Part shown: one piece after another, positions 17,011-24,931 of the stretch
Layout of the letters: each line of letters opens with the position of its first letter
Position numbering within the stretch: the stretch's first letter is position 1
Assembly: GCF_000236035.1 (NCBI RefSeq)
Contig: NZ_JH393257.1
Coordinates: 186,397 to 250,396 of the forward strand
Direction of reading: 5' to 3'
Length of the DNA: 64,000 bases
From: Vreelandella boliviensis LC1
GTDB taxonomy: Bacteria > Pseudomonadota > Gammaproteobacteria > Pseudomonadales > Halomonadaceae
Translations under genes and position numbers: made by a program
The notes under the pieces: model-generated
The model's input: only the letters and a program-made list of their open reading frames with translations
Database searches by the model: none
Told to the model about the DNA's origin: nothing

Positions 17011-17325
17011 CTATTCAACCCGTGAGTTATTCAAAGCGTAGTTCCAAACCCGATAGAAGTAGAAAATATACCCTAAACCGAAGGTAACCAGCGAAATCAG
17101 CATCCATAGAATGATATGGCCGATATTGCTGAACAGATTTATATCGCAGATCATTTTTCGCTCGACACCAGCAGCGTCAACGACCGAGGTGCGGTTAATA
17201 ACAAACCGTGAAAATGAGTAGGGGAAGAAAAATAGCGCTATACCAAAGGTAATAATGCTCAATACCACCCAAATAATCAGATGGCCAATAATATCTAGAA
17301 TAGAGAGATCCGCTTTGATTTTCAC
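17011..17325 (-). CDS. Small inner-membrane protein with internal duplication (DUF6693-like)
   Basis: A 104-residue membrane protein of unknown function. Two halves of about 45 residues resemble each other: each has an IGHxIxW segment, a hydrophobic stretch containing TFG and an F/Y-rich end (LIIWVVLSIITFGIALFFFP and IILWMLISLVTFGLGYIFYF). The start is GTG with AAGGG upstream. It is followed by a strong terminator. The family name is my recollection of the pattern and should be treated as tentative. Confidence 0.75.
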   Translation of the reverse strand: MKIKADLSILDIIGHLIIWVVLSIITFGIALFFFPYSFSRFVINRTSVVDAAGVERKMICDINLFSNIGHIILWMLISLVTFGLGYIFYFYRVWNYALNNSRVE

Positions 17326-17404
17326 AAATTGCCCTTAGCATGCGTGGAAAGCAGCATAGGTTAACACCACCGACCTCAAACGCGAATGGCGGGGTTAACA
17401 TTAT

Positions 17405-17938
17405 TTAGGTATCTGAACGATGCGGCCCACGAACGCCCTCTAGGCTTGAATGACGGCTCTCCGCCTGCCGTTTGACGACACTTAACGAACCATCGGTTTC
17501 TAAAACAACAGCTTCTACTCCAGTCACGTCACTAAGCCCACTACTGCGGATGGCTGAAAGAACTTCGTCTTGGGTTACCCGCGCTTGCCGCAGTGACGTT
17601 AACAGAAACTCCCCCTGATAGAGCAGCATCAGTGGCTCGCCAGTGACTAACCGACGAACCCAAAGGAATCGAACGCTTGTCCAAGTAATCGCAAACTGCA
17701 GCAGAATCAGTAACGCTAAAGCGACCGCTCCATCCATCAAGGGTACATCTTTAGATAACAGTACGGTTGCCAGCGTAGAACCCAGCGCTACCGTCACGAT
17801 TAAGTCGAAAGCATTCATTTTCGAAAGAGTACGATTGCCTGACAGGCGCAGGAAGAGAACGAGCGTTGCGTATGCCAGTAGCCCAATAATCACAATGCGT
17901 AATAAGCTGCCCCAGCTATTAAAAAAAACCAGCTCCAT
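17405..17938 (-). CDS. DUF421 (YetF/YrbG-like) membrane protein
   Basis: A 177-residue protein with three N-terminal membrane helices and a cytoplasmic C-terminal domain. Family motifs are LFLRLSGNRTLSKMNAFDLIVTVALGSTLATVLLS (split over helices two and three) and the cytoplasmic LLYQGEFLLTSLRQARVTQDEVLSAIR. Function is unknown; relatives occur in spore and general stress settings. AGGAG lies eight bases before the ATG. Confidence 0.9.
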   Translation of the reverse strand: MELVFFNSWGSLLRIVIIGLLAYATLVLFLRLSGNRTLSKMNAFDLIVTVALGSTLATVLLSKDVPLMDGAVALALLILLQFAITWTSVRFLWVRRLVTGEPLMLLYQGEFLLTSLRQARVTQDEVLSAIRSSGLSDVTGVEAVVLETDGSLSVVKRQAESRHSSLEGVRGPHRSDT

Positions 17939-18039
17939 AGACTATTTCTCCTAGACGCCAAGCGATATGTGATCATCACACACCTCTGCATAGGCTAGCA
18001 GCCCAGAGTCTGTTGTATACGCTAGGAGGGTATTGAGTG

Positions 18040-18086
18040 CTGGCTCTCCCACCATTCGGTGTGGTGGGCTGGGTGGGTTTAGCCAG
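18040..18086 (-). terminator. Two-tier hairpin downstream of the lpxR-like gene (weak terminator candidate)
   Basis: Outer arms CTGGCT/AGCCAG enclose an inner stem CCCACCA/TGGTGGG with a short loop, starting right after the stop codon. No T tract follows, so termination is uncertain. The remaining bases to the DUF421 gene show nothing else. Confidence 0.4.
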
Positions 18087-19076
18087 TTAGAAGCGCTTAG
18101 ATAGCGTGATGGAACCAAATTTATCCTGCTCTTCCTGACCATCAAATTCACGCGAGCGCTGAATGGCAGCGTAGCTAACCTGCCAATCTTCCCAGGCCAA
18201 CGCCAGCCCCGCTGAGAGGTCGCCTATCCACTCTTTGCGATCAACCGAGTGGCTATTTCTGAATGTATTGCCGTCAAGCATCAGGTTTTGCGCCATATAA
18301 TAGCCGTCCACACTAGCAAACAGGTACCACTGCCATCCCTCTTTACCGGTCATGTGGTGGCGGCTGCCGGGGTTTGGCGCCAGCGTAGGTATGCTGGAAG
18401 CTTCATCGCCCCAGCGCACGCTATACCCAGCGCTTGCGTAGCTGTAGAGGTTGCCCAAAGCGGCGCTGACGCTAGGGCCATGGGCAAGCTGCTTACCGAT
18501 CAATGGGGAGCTATGCCACCACTGGCGACGCATGGTGACGTTGACGATGGCTTCATCACCAAGTTGATTATTCCAGCCTCTGGGGCGATCGCTATTAGTG
18601 ATGCGGTGCACTTCGCGTTGGATACTATCGGCAAGCGACGAGGGCCCTACCAAGCCGATATCCAGGTGCAGGTCCGTGGCTTGGCGCCAGTTACCCATCG
18701 GCACATCTTCGTAGAGCGAAATGCCGCCGTAAACAATCCCGGCATAGGGGCGATCGTCTTCAACCAACCCACGCTGCTCAATATTGTTTGGCGTATAAAT
18801 CTGATGCACCAGCCTGAATGCTGCCATATCAGCACTTCCAATGATGCTATCGGGCAAAGCAATGGCTAGGCGCTGTGTCCAGCTTTGCGCTTCGGGTTCA
18901 AATGTCCAATCAAGCTCAAAACCACTGGTAAAGTGGCCATCATCACTACTGGCCATGCCATCATTGGCGTGCTTAATCGAGAGGACGCTATCGTCGGCTT
19001 GCGCCAACGTTGGCACAAAGCTAATAGCGGCTACCAACGGCAGCAGCTGCCATCGTAAGGAGGTATTTCCTTTCAT
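18087..19076 (-). CDS. LpxR-like lipid A 3-O-deacylase (DUF2219), outer membrane
   Basis: A 329-residue outer-membrane beta-barrel with a signal peptide ending at TLAQA. Conserved LpxR features are NDG near the mature N-terminus, the FTSGFELDW strand, DDRPYAGIVYGG and the segment DIGLVGPSSLADSIQREVH, which contains the catalytic His. It ends in an aromatic residue (LSKRF), as outer-membrane proteins do. LpxR removes the 3'-acyloxyacyl chain of lipid A. AAGGA lies seven bases before the ATG. It is preceded by an AT-rich 250-bp gap with a terminator for yaeQ. Confidence 0.87.
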   Translation of the reverse strand: MKGNTSLRWQLLPLVAAISFVPTLAQADDSVLSIKHANDGMASSDDGHFTSGFELDWTFEPEAQSWTQRLAIALPDSIIGSADMAAFRLVHQIYTPNNIEQRGLVEDDRPYAGIVYGGISLYEDVPMGNWRQATDLHLDIGLVGPSSLADSIQREVHRITNSDRPRGWNNQLGDEAIVNVTMRRQWWHSSPLIGKQLAHGPSVSAALGNLYSYASAGYSVRWGDEASSIPTLAPNPGSRHHMTGKEGWQWYLFASVDGYYMAQNLMLDGNTFRNSHSVDRKEWIGDLSAGLALAWEDWQVSYAAIQRSREFDGQEEQDKFGSITLSKRF

Positions 19077-19221
19077 TACTCGTTCCTTGAGATTGAACTT
19101 GAAACTATCTTTTTGAGACTGCTTTTTTTAAGAACAGAAACAAACATTGTTGATTGTATGTAATTTTACAAAAAGATAGCAAGCATACTTTTTCTGTCTT
19201 CTACAGAAAACGGCTTAGCCA

Positions 19222-19256
19222 CAAAAAAATAAGAGGTGGTCCGTAGGCCACCCCTT
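19222..19256 (-). terminator. Rho-independent terminator of the yaeQ operon
   Basis: A 9-bp stem with one mismatch (AAGGGGTGG / CCACCTCTT on the minus strand) is followed by TATTTTTTTG. It lies about 75 bases after the yaeQ stop codon. Confidence 0.88.
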
Positions 19257-19330
19257 ATGCTATTGATTGCTTAAAATAATAGCGTAGCAGAATAGACGAA
19301 AGTTTGAAGGCTAACGGTCGAGATTAATCA

Positions 19331-19870
19331 CTATCTATCGCGTAGCAGCCACTGCGGGGTAATTTCATGCTGGCCGTTTTCATCGGTAATAAACAGTGAT
19401 CCTTCGCTGATCATAGCCGCCCAATTGATAGCCCTTGGTAGGTCTTTAGCAATAGTCGCTAGGGCCTCTTGCGGCAGCCCCGCCACATGTACATTTTTCA
19501 GCGATGCCACGCTGGGCAGTACCTTGCTCTCCCAAAGGTCTACACGACCGTAAGCGAGCAGCGACACGCGTTCAGCCCGCCGTGAGCACCAAGTGATACG
19601 TTCAGCATCCGGCAGACCCACTTCGATCCAGTGCAGCAAGCGCCCGTCTAAGCTTTTCTCCCACAGCGCCGGCTCGTCCACATCGGAAAGCCCGCGCCCG
19701 AAGGCCAGCGTTTCGCTATACCACAGCACATAAGCGAGCAAACGCGCTGTCATGCGCTCTTCTGTCTCTGACGGATGGCGGGCCACGGTAAAGCGCAGCG
19801 TTTCATACACCCCGCGATCCAGATCGGTCAGATTAATATCAACTTTGTAGGGCGTTGCGCTAAGAGCCAT
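19331..19870 (-). CDS. yaeQ: YaeQ family protein
   Basis: A 179-residue protein of the YaeQ family, whose fold is related to the PD-(D/E)XK nuclease superfamily; its role is not established. Characteristic segments are LTDLDRGVYETLRFTVARHP, the ERMTARLLAYVLWYSE helix and FGRGLSDVDEPALWEK. The ATG at 19870 has GGAA eight bases upstream; a TTG twelve bases earlier is less likely. It lies in the same direction as the GST and LysE genes upstream. Confidence 0.93.
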   Translation of the reverse strand: MALSATPYKVDINLTDLDRGVYETLRFTVARHPSETEERMTARLLAYVLWYSETLAFGRGLSDVDEPALWEKSLDGRLLHWIEVGLPDAERITWCSRRAERVSLLAYGRVDLWESKVLPSVASLKNVHVAGLPQEALATIAKDLPRAINWAAMISEGSLFITDENGQHEITPQWLLRDR

Positions 19871-19939
19871 GGAAGTTTCCAAACGAAATTTGCGTCAGTG
19901 TACTCGATGCAGGGTGTCCCTGGTGAATTGCCAGATAGG

Positions 19940-20641
19940 TTAAGCTTTACGATGATCGGATGTTACTGCGCCATTTTTCAGCGTATCGGCCTCGTGCATG
20001 GGCTCGCGCCATGGCTCTTCAAGCGCGGCTTGGTACCACGCTTGCATGGCAGGCAGCGCTAGCAAGCGCTCGACATATACCTGGGATTTCTCACTAACAG
20101 GCAGGTTGAATGTCTGCACGCGAAAGGCTACAGGGGCATAAAACGCATCAACCGCTGAGAAGTGTTCACCCGCTAAAAATGGCCCACCAAAGCGCTCAAG
20201 CCCCTGCTGCCATAGCGTATCCAAGCGAGCCAAATCGGCATTGAGATTGGCAGATAAGCTATTCAATTCCACCCGCATACCGCAATTCATCGAACACTCG
20301 TCGCGCAGAGTGCCGAAGCCACTGTGCATCTCAGCAGTGGCTGAGCGCGCCCAGGCACGTGCGGTCTTGTCACTCGGCCAGACGCTGGTGTACTGCTCGG
20401 CCAGATACTCGACAATCGCCAGAGAGTCCCACACCGCCAGCTCGCCTTTGTCCGTCACATCCACTAAACAGGGCACTAAGCCTGAAGGCGAAAAGCGGGT
20501 AAAGGTGGCATGACTCGCACCAGTGCCCCCTTCAAACGGCATCAAATGTTCGTTAAACGGAATCTCCAGCACTTTCATCAGCACCCAAGGGCGCAGCGAC
20601 CAGGAAGAGTAATTCTTGTTGGCAATGTAAAGATCAAACAT
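19940..20641 (-). CDS. Glutathione S-transferase family protein
   Basis: A 233-residue cytoplasmic GST with an N-terminal thioredoxin-like domain (LYIANKNYSSWSLRPWVLMK, where the Ser-Ser-Trp-Ser region holds the catalytic residue, and later VWDSLAIVEYLAEQ for glutathione binding) and a helical C-terminal domain (FLAGEHFSAVDAFYAPVAFR). The YSSWSLRP signature is seen in a bacterial group of unknown substrate. AAGGAG lies seven bases before the ATG. Confidence 0.92.
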   Translation of the reverse strand: MFDLYIANKNYSSWSLRPWVLMKVLEIPFNEHLMPFEGGTGASHATFTRFSPSGLVPCLVDVTDKGELAVWDSLAIVEYLAEQYTSVWPSDKTARAWARSATAEMHSGFGTLRDECSMNCGMRVELNSLSANLNADLARLDTLWQQGLERFGGPFLAGEHFSAVDAFYAPVAFRVQTFNLPVSEKSQVYVERLLALPAMQAWYQAALEEPWREPMHEADTLKNGAVTSDHRKA

Positions 20642-20691
20642 GCAGCGCTCCTTATGTGAGGAATTGAATTAGCCCATGTAAGCAGACACCC

Positions 20692-21309
20692 TTAACGTGC
20701 AGCCTGAGCCAGCGTATTACCGCCTAATCCCATTAATACGCCACCACCGATGCGCTGAATGAGCCGAGAGGAGCCATGGGATTTTTGTAACCACTCGCGC
20801 AGCGGGCTGGCAAGTAGCACTACCATGACATCAGCAGATGAGAACAGCACATTGGTGGCGAGCCCCAACCAGAGCAGTTGCCATGCCACCGGCATAGCGC
20901 TTTCGGGCTGCACAAATTGGGGCAAAAATGCCACAAAGAAAAGTGCGGTTTTAGGGTTGAGCACCTCCACTAGAAAGCTGTCGCGCAGCACGCGTTTAGT
21001 GGTCGCCAGCGGCACCTCATCGCCATGGGCACGAATGCCCTGCTGCCATAGCCGCAGCCCCATCCAGAGCAAGTAAAGCCCACCGATGATTTTCATGGCG
21101 ATATAGGCAGGCGGAATCGCCGCAAATAGTAGCGCCAAGCCTAGTGCAGCCGCCACTACATGAACGTAGCAGCCCATATGCACACCCATGACCGCTAACC
21201 ATCCTGCTCGTCGGCCGCGACCCAAAGTTTGCGCTGCGGTATACAGCATCGCAGGCCCAGGTAAATAGGCAAAACCAAGCGCGGCGAGGATAAACGCGGC
21301 CCATTGCAT
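20692..21309 (-). CDS. LysE-family exporter
   Basis: A 205-residue inner-membrane exporter with about six helices. The family signature FAYLPGPAMLYTAAQTLGRGRRAG follows the first helix, and VEVLNPKTALFFVAFLPQFV lies in the second half. Members export amino acids such as homoserine, threonine or lysine; the substrate is unknown here. The start at 21309 has GGAG eight bases upstream, whereas a longer reading adds 22 residues without support. Confidence 0.9.
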   Translation of the reverse strand: MQWAAFILAALGFAYLPGPAMLYTAAQTLGRGRRAGWLAVMGVHMGCYVHVVAAALGLALLFAAIPPAYIAMKIIGGLYLLWMGLRLWQQGIRAHGDEVPLATTKRVLRDSFLVEVLNPKTALFFVAFLPQFVQPESAMPVAWQLLWLGLATNVLFSSADVMVVLLASPLREWLQKSHGSSRLIQRIGGGVLMGLGGNTLAQAAR

Positions 21310-21348
21310 CGTGGCAGCTCCGAAGTGAGTAGTAGGAAGTCTTTGAGA

Positions 21349-21379
21349 ATAAAACGGGGGTGACGCAAGCGCCACCCCC
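21349..21379 (-). terminator. Rho-independent terminator of the beta-oxidation operon
   Basis: On the minus strand GGGGGTG pairs with CACCCCC, with an additional inner GCG/CGC pairing, and is followed by GTTTTATTC. It lies 30 bases after the enoyl-CoA hydratase stop codon. Confidence 0.85.
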
Positions 21380-21409
21380 TAAATAAGTAAAACCGGAATG
21401 AGTAATAGT

Positions 21410-22183
21410 TTAGAAGTTAGGTTTGCGCTTCTCAACAAATGCCGCCATACCCTCTTTCTGCTCGTTACCGGCAAAGCAGAAGGCGAACAGGCTGGTTTCC
21501 AGCGCCAGTGCGCTGTCCAGGTCTTGATCCATACCATCGTGAACGGCCATCTTAGCACCGCGCACCGACTGCGGGCCGTTGCCTTTAAGCTGCTTGGTGA
21601 GCTCTTCTGCGTAGCTCTCCAATTCAGTTTGCGGCATTACCCGGTTCACCAAGCCGATACGCAGCGCCTCTTGGGCGTCAATTTTGCGCCCGGTGGTAAC
21701 CAGATCAATCGCCATCGCAGGGCCAACGCGGCGTGGCAGGCGTTGTGTACCACCAAAGCCAGGAATTACACCCAGCAGCACTTCCGGTTGACCAAATACC
21801 GCGTTGTCGCTGGCTACGGCCCAGTCGCAGGCCAGTGCCAGTTCGCAGCCGCCGCCAAGGCAAAACCCGTTCACCAGCGCGACCACCGGCACGGGCAGTG
21901 TCTCTAGGCGTTTAATGGTACGTAGCGCTTGGCTGGCGAAAGCCCGCGCTTCTTCGGGTGTTTTTTCACGCATTTCAGTGATATCAGCACCCGCTACAAA
22001 GGACTTCTCGCCCGCGCCTGTAATTAGTACAGCACGTAGGTTCGGTTGAGCTTCAAGCTCTACTAAGTGCGCTTCCAACGCGGCTAATACATCGCTGTTT
22101 AAGGCATTCAGCGCTTTAGGACGATTGATGGTGAGCCGTACCATCCCATCGTTATCAACCTTCTCGATCACTGCTTCGCTCAT
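21410..22183 (-). CDS. Enoyl-CoA hydratase/isomerase
   Basis: Crotonase-fold enzyme that hydrates trans-2-enoyl-CoA in beta-oxidation, 257 residues. The oxyanion-hole and catalytic segments are present: AGADITEMREKTPEEARAF near residue 65 and GGGCELALACDWAVAS with the first catalytic Glu, then PEVLLGVIPGFGGTQRLPRRVG with the second. It starts at 22183 with GGAG six bases upstream. Last gene of a four-gene fatty-acid degradation run on the minus strand. Confidence 0.95.
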   Translation of the reverse strand: MSEAVIEKVDNDGMVRLTINRPKALNALNSDVLAALEAHLVELEAQPNLRAVLITGAGEKSFVAGADITEMREKTPEEARAFASQALRTIKRLETLPVPVVALVNGFCLGGGCELALACDWAVASDNAVFGQPEVLLGVIPGFGGTQRLPRRVGPAMAIDLVTTGRKIDAQEALRIGLVNRVMPQTELESYAEELTKQLKGNGPQSVRGAKMAVHDGMDQDLDSALALETSLFAFCFAGNEQKEGMAAFVEKRKPNF

Positions 22184-22227
22184 GGTGGACTCCTTATTTG
22201 ATTTGTTATGGAATATTAAAGTGAACA

Positions 22228-22260
22228 CCACTCAACCCTAGCGAACGCTTGGTTGAGTGG
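22228..22260 (-). terminator. Stem-loop between the dehydrogenase and hydratase genes
   Basis: A perfect 10-bp stem (CCACTCAACC / GGTTGAGTGG) with a 13-nt loop and no long T tract. Similar hairpins occur in the other long gap of this operon and probably set relative message levels. Confidence 0.65.
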
Positions 22261-22300
22261 CAATGACTTCTTTACGCCGCGCTACCCTGTTCAGCAAAAG

Positions 22301-23149
22301 CTAGTCGTAAGAGTAGAAACCGCGTCCGCTTTTACGGCCTAGGTAGCCCGCTGCGACCATGCGCTTAAGCAGTGGGCAGGGGCGATATTTCGGGTCGCCA
22401 AAGCCCTCTTGAAGCACTTCCATAATCGCCAAGCAGACATCCAACCCGATTAAATCCGCCAGCGCTAGCGGCCCCATGGGGTGAGCCGCGCCTAGTTTCA
22501 TGGCCTCATCTATCGCTTCGGGGGTCGCGGTGCCCTCTTGAACAATAAATGCTGCTTCATTGATCATCGGCACTAGCAGGCGATTCACCGCAAAACCAGG
22601 CGCATCGCCCACCGGTACGGCGGTTTTACCTAACGCTTTAGTCAGTTGCTCAATATGCTCGACGGTGGCATCTGACGTCTGCTCGGCGCGAATCACTTCC
22701 ACCAGTTTTAGCACCGGCACCGGGTTAAAGAAGTGCATACCCACCACGCGCTCGGGGTGCTCGCATACTGCCGCCAAGCGGGTAAGCGATAGCGACGAAG
22801 TATTAGAGGCCAGAATCGCGCTACTGCTCAAGTGGCTTAGGTCGCGAAACAGCTTCTCTTTGAGCTCGGGCTGTTCGGGGGCGGCCTCAATAATTACCGC
22901 GCAGTCGCTCAGGGTATCCAGCGTAGTGGTGGTAGACAGGCGCGCTAAGGCAGCGGTTTTATCCGCTTCGCTGATCTTTTCTTTCGCCACCAGCTTTCCC
23001 AGGCCTTTGTCGATATTCGCTTTAGCACGGCCAAGTTGCTCCTCGGCCACATCGTAAAGGTGCACCTGATAGCCACTAGCAGCCACTACTTGGGCAATTC
23101 CCTGCCCCATGGTGCCAGCCCCTACAACGCCAATTAGTTGATCACTCAT
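22301..23149 (-). CDS. 3-hydroxybutyryl-CoA / 3-hydroxyacyl-CoA dehydrogenase
   Basis: NAD-dependent oxidation of 3-hydroxyacyl-CoA to 3-ketoacyl-CoA. The N-terminal Rossmann motif GAGTMGQGIAQV is at residues 9-20, the catalytic His lies in VGMHFFNPVPVLKLVEV, and the C-terminal 3HCDH domain contains DAPGFAVNRLLVPMINEA and ADLIGLDVCL. The start at 23149 with GGGGAG upstream gives 282 residues, the normal length. It follows the ligase gene by 19 bases. Confidence 0.95.
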   Translation of the reverse strand: MSDQLIGVVGAGTMGQGIAQVVAASGYQVHLYDVAEEQLGRAKANIDKGLGKLVAKEKISEADKTAALARLSTTTTLDTLSDCAVIIEAAPEQPELKEKLFRDLSHLSSSAILASNTSSLSLTRLAAVCEHPERVVGMHFFNPVPVLKLVEVIRAEQTSDATVEHIEQLTKALGKTAVPVGDAPGFAVNRLLVPMINEAAFIVQEGTATPEAIDEAMKLGAAHPMGPLALADLIGLDVCLAIMEVLQEGFGDPKYRPCPLLKRMVAAGYLGRKSGRGFYSYD

Positions 23150-23168
23150 ACATGCTCCCCTCTGTCGG

Positions 23169-24800
23169 TTATGAATGCTGCTTGGCTTCTTCACGCAAAA
23201 CGAATTTTTGGATCTTGCCCGTTGACGTTTTCGGAAGTTCGCTGAATATGACCGTTTTGGGGACTTTGTAGCCCGCCAAGTGTTCGCGGCAATGGGCGAT
23301 AATATCGGCATCGGTGACTTCGCCGTAACCGACTTTGAGCTTCACAAACGCACAGGGCGTTTCGCCCCACTTCTCGTCGGGCTTGGCCACCACCGCCGCC
23401 TCTTCAACCGCAGGATGACCGTAAATAGCGTCTTCCACCTCGATAGTCGAGATATTTTCACCGCCGGAAATAATAATATCTTTAGAGCGATCTTTGATCT
23501 CGATATAGCCATCTGGATGCCATACCGCCAAATCACCGGTGTGGTACCAGCCGCCCTCCAGCGCCTGTTCGGTGGCCTCCGGGTTCTTTAAATAGCCCTT
23601 CATAACGTTGTTGCCGCGCATGAGTATTTCACCCATGGTTTGGCCATCTTTAGGCACTGGCTCCAGGGTCAGCGGGTCGGCCACGCAGAGTGCTTCGAGC
23701 ATGTGGTAGCGCACCCCTTGGCGGGCTTTGATTTTGGCCCGCGCTTCCAGCGGCAACTCATCCCATGTTTCGCGCCAGGCGCACACGGTCACTGGACCGT
23801 ACACTTCGGTTAGGCCATACACGTGGGTTACCTCAATGCCCAGCTTCTCCACCCCAGCAATTACCGAGGCAGGCGGCGCGGCACCAGCGGTGGTGACTTT
23901 GACCGGATGATCGAATTGATGCTTATCTTCCGCAGGCAGGTTCACCAAGCCATTAAGAATAATCGGCGCCCCGCTGAAGTGGGTGACCCTCTCTTCGGCA
24001 ATTAGCTGCATGATCTTCTTGGGGTCGACGCGGCGCAGACAAACGTTTACCCCGGCGTTGGCGGCAATCGTCCACGGGAAGCACCAGCCGTTGCAGTGGA
24101 ACATCGGCAGCGTCCAAAGGTAGATCGGGTGGTGGGGCATGGCCCACTCCATGATATTGCTCACCGCATTGAGGTAGGCACCGCGATGGTGGTAAACCAC
24201 CCCTTTAGGCTTGCCGGTGGTACCAGAGGTGTAGTTGAGCGAGATCGCATCCCACTCATCGGCAGGCAGCTGATAGGCAAAGTCAGCGTCGCCCTCGTTG
24301 AGCAGCGCCTCGTACTCAAGCTCGCCAATGCCATGGGTTTCGCCGAGAAACTCCACATCGGCGACATCGATGATCAGCGGCTTGTGAGTAAGCTTGGCAA
24401 CGGCTTGTTGGATGACCTCGGCAAACTCGGGGTCAACAAGAATGGCTTTAGCCTCGCCGTGCTCCAGCATATAGCTGATCGCCTCAGCATCCAGGCGAAT
24501 ATTAAGGGTGTTCAATACACAACCCGCTAGCGGCACGCCGAAGTGCGCTTCAAACATCGCCGGGATATTGGGCAGCATCGCTGCCACTGTCTGACCCGGT
24601 TGAATGCCCCGCTTTTCGAGCGCAGAGGCAAGCTGGCGGCAGCGCGACCAGGTTTCGCTCCAGGTGCGTCGCGTACTGCCATGTACCACCGCCGGGTAAT
24701 CGGGATAGATCGACGCCGAGCGCTCGATAAAGGTCAGCGGTGAAAGCGGCACGTGGTTGGCAATGGTTTTGGGTAAGCCTTGCTCAAAGATAGCGGTCAT
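23169..24800 (-). CDS. Acyl-CoA synthetase (AMP-forming, medium-chain AlkK-like)
   Basis: Activates a fatty or related acid with ATP and CoA. ANL-superfamily motifs: P-loop YTSGTTGKPKGVVY (about residue 190), TEVYGP, GWYHTGDLAVWHPDGYIEIKDRSKDIIISGGENIS across the hinge, and the C-terminal catalytic Lys in PKTSTGKIQKF. Length 543 fits medium-chain ligases. AGGAG lies seven bases before the ATG at 24800. Context (acyl-CoA dehydrogenase upstream, hydroxyacyl-CoA dehydrogenase downstream) supports beta-oxidation; chain length is uncertain. Confidence 0.93.
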   Translation of the reverse strand: MTAIFEQGLPKTIANHVPLSPLTFIERSASIYPDYPAVVHGSTRRTWSETWSRCRQLASALEKRGIQPGQTVAAMLPNIPAMFEAHFGVPLAGCVLNTLNIRLDAEAISYMLEHGEAKAILVDPEFAEVIQQAVAKLTHKPLIIDVADVEFLGETHGIGELEYEALLNEGDADFAYQLPADEWDAISLNYTSGTTGKPKGVVYHHRGAYLNAVSNIMEWAMPHHPIYLWTLPMFHCNGWCFPWTIAANAGVNVCLRRVDPKKIMQLIAEERVTHFSGAPIILNGLVNLPAEDKHQFDHPVKVTTAGAAPPASVIAGVEKLGIEVTHVYGLTEVYGPVTVCAWRETWDELPLEARAKIKARQGVRYHMLEALCVADPLTLEPVPKDGQTMGEILMRGNNVMKGYLKNPEATEQALEGGWYHTGDLAVWHPDGYIEIKDRSKDIIISGGENISTIEVEDAIYGHPAVEEAAVVAKPDEKWGETPCAFVKLKVGYGEVTDADIIAHCREHLAGYKVPKTVIFSELPKTSTGKIQKFVLREEAKQHS

Positions 24801-24888
24801 AATCAGCTCCTGAACTTTGTTGATATTATTGAAAGCGTTTGTTTTAAGGGTTCGTTTAAAATAGTTGTTTTGATAGCTTAGAAACAAC

Positions 24889-24912
24889 ACCGCCGCCCAA
24901 AGGGGCGGCGGT
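24889..24912 (-). terminator. Stem-loop between acyl-CoA dehydrogenase and ligase genes
   Basis: A perfect 10-bp GC-rich stem (ACCGCCGCCC / GGGCGGCGGT) with a 4-nt loop, followed on the minus strand by GTTGTTTC. It is strong enough to act as a partial terminator or message-end protector. Confidence 0.7.
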
Positions 24913-24931
24913 ACTGGCTGAAACATTAGCG

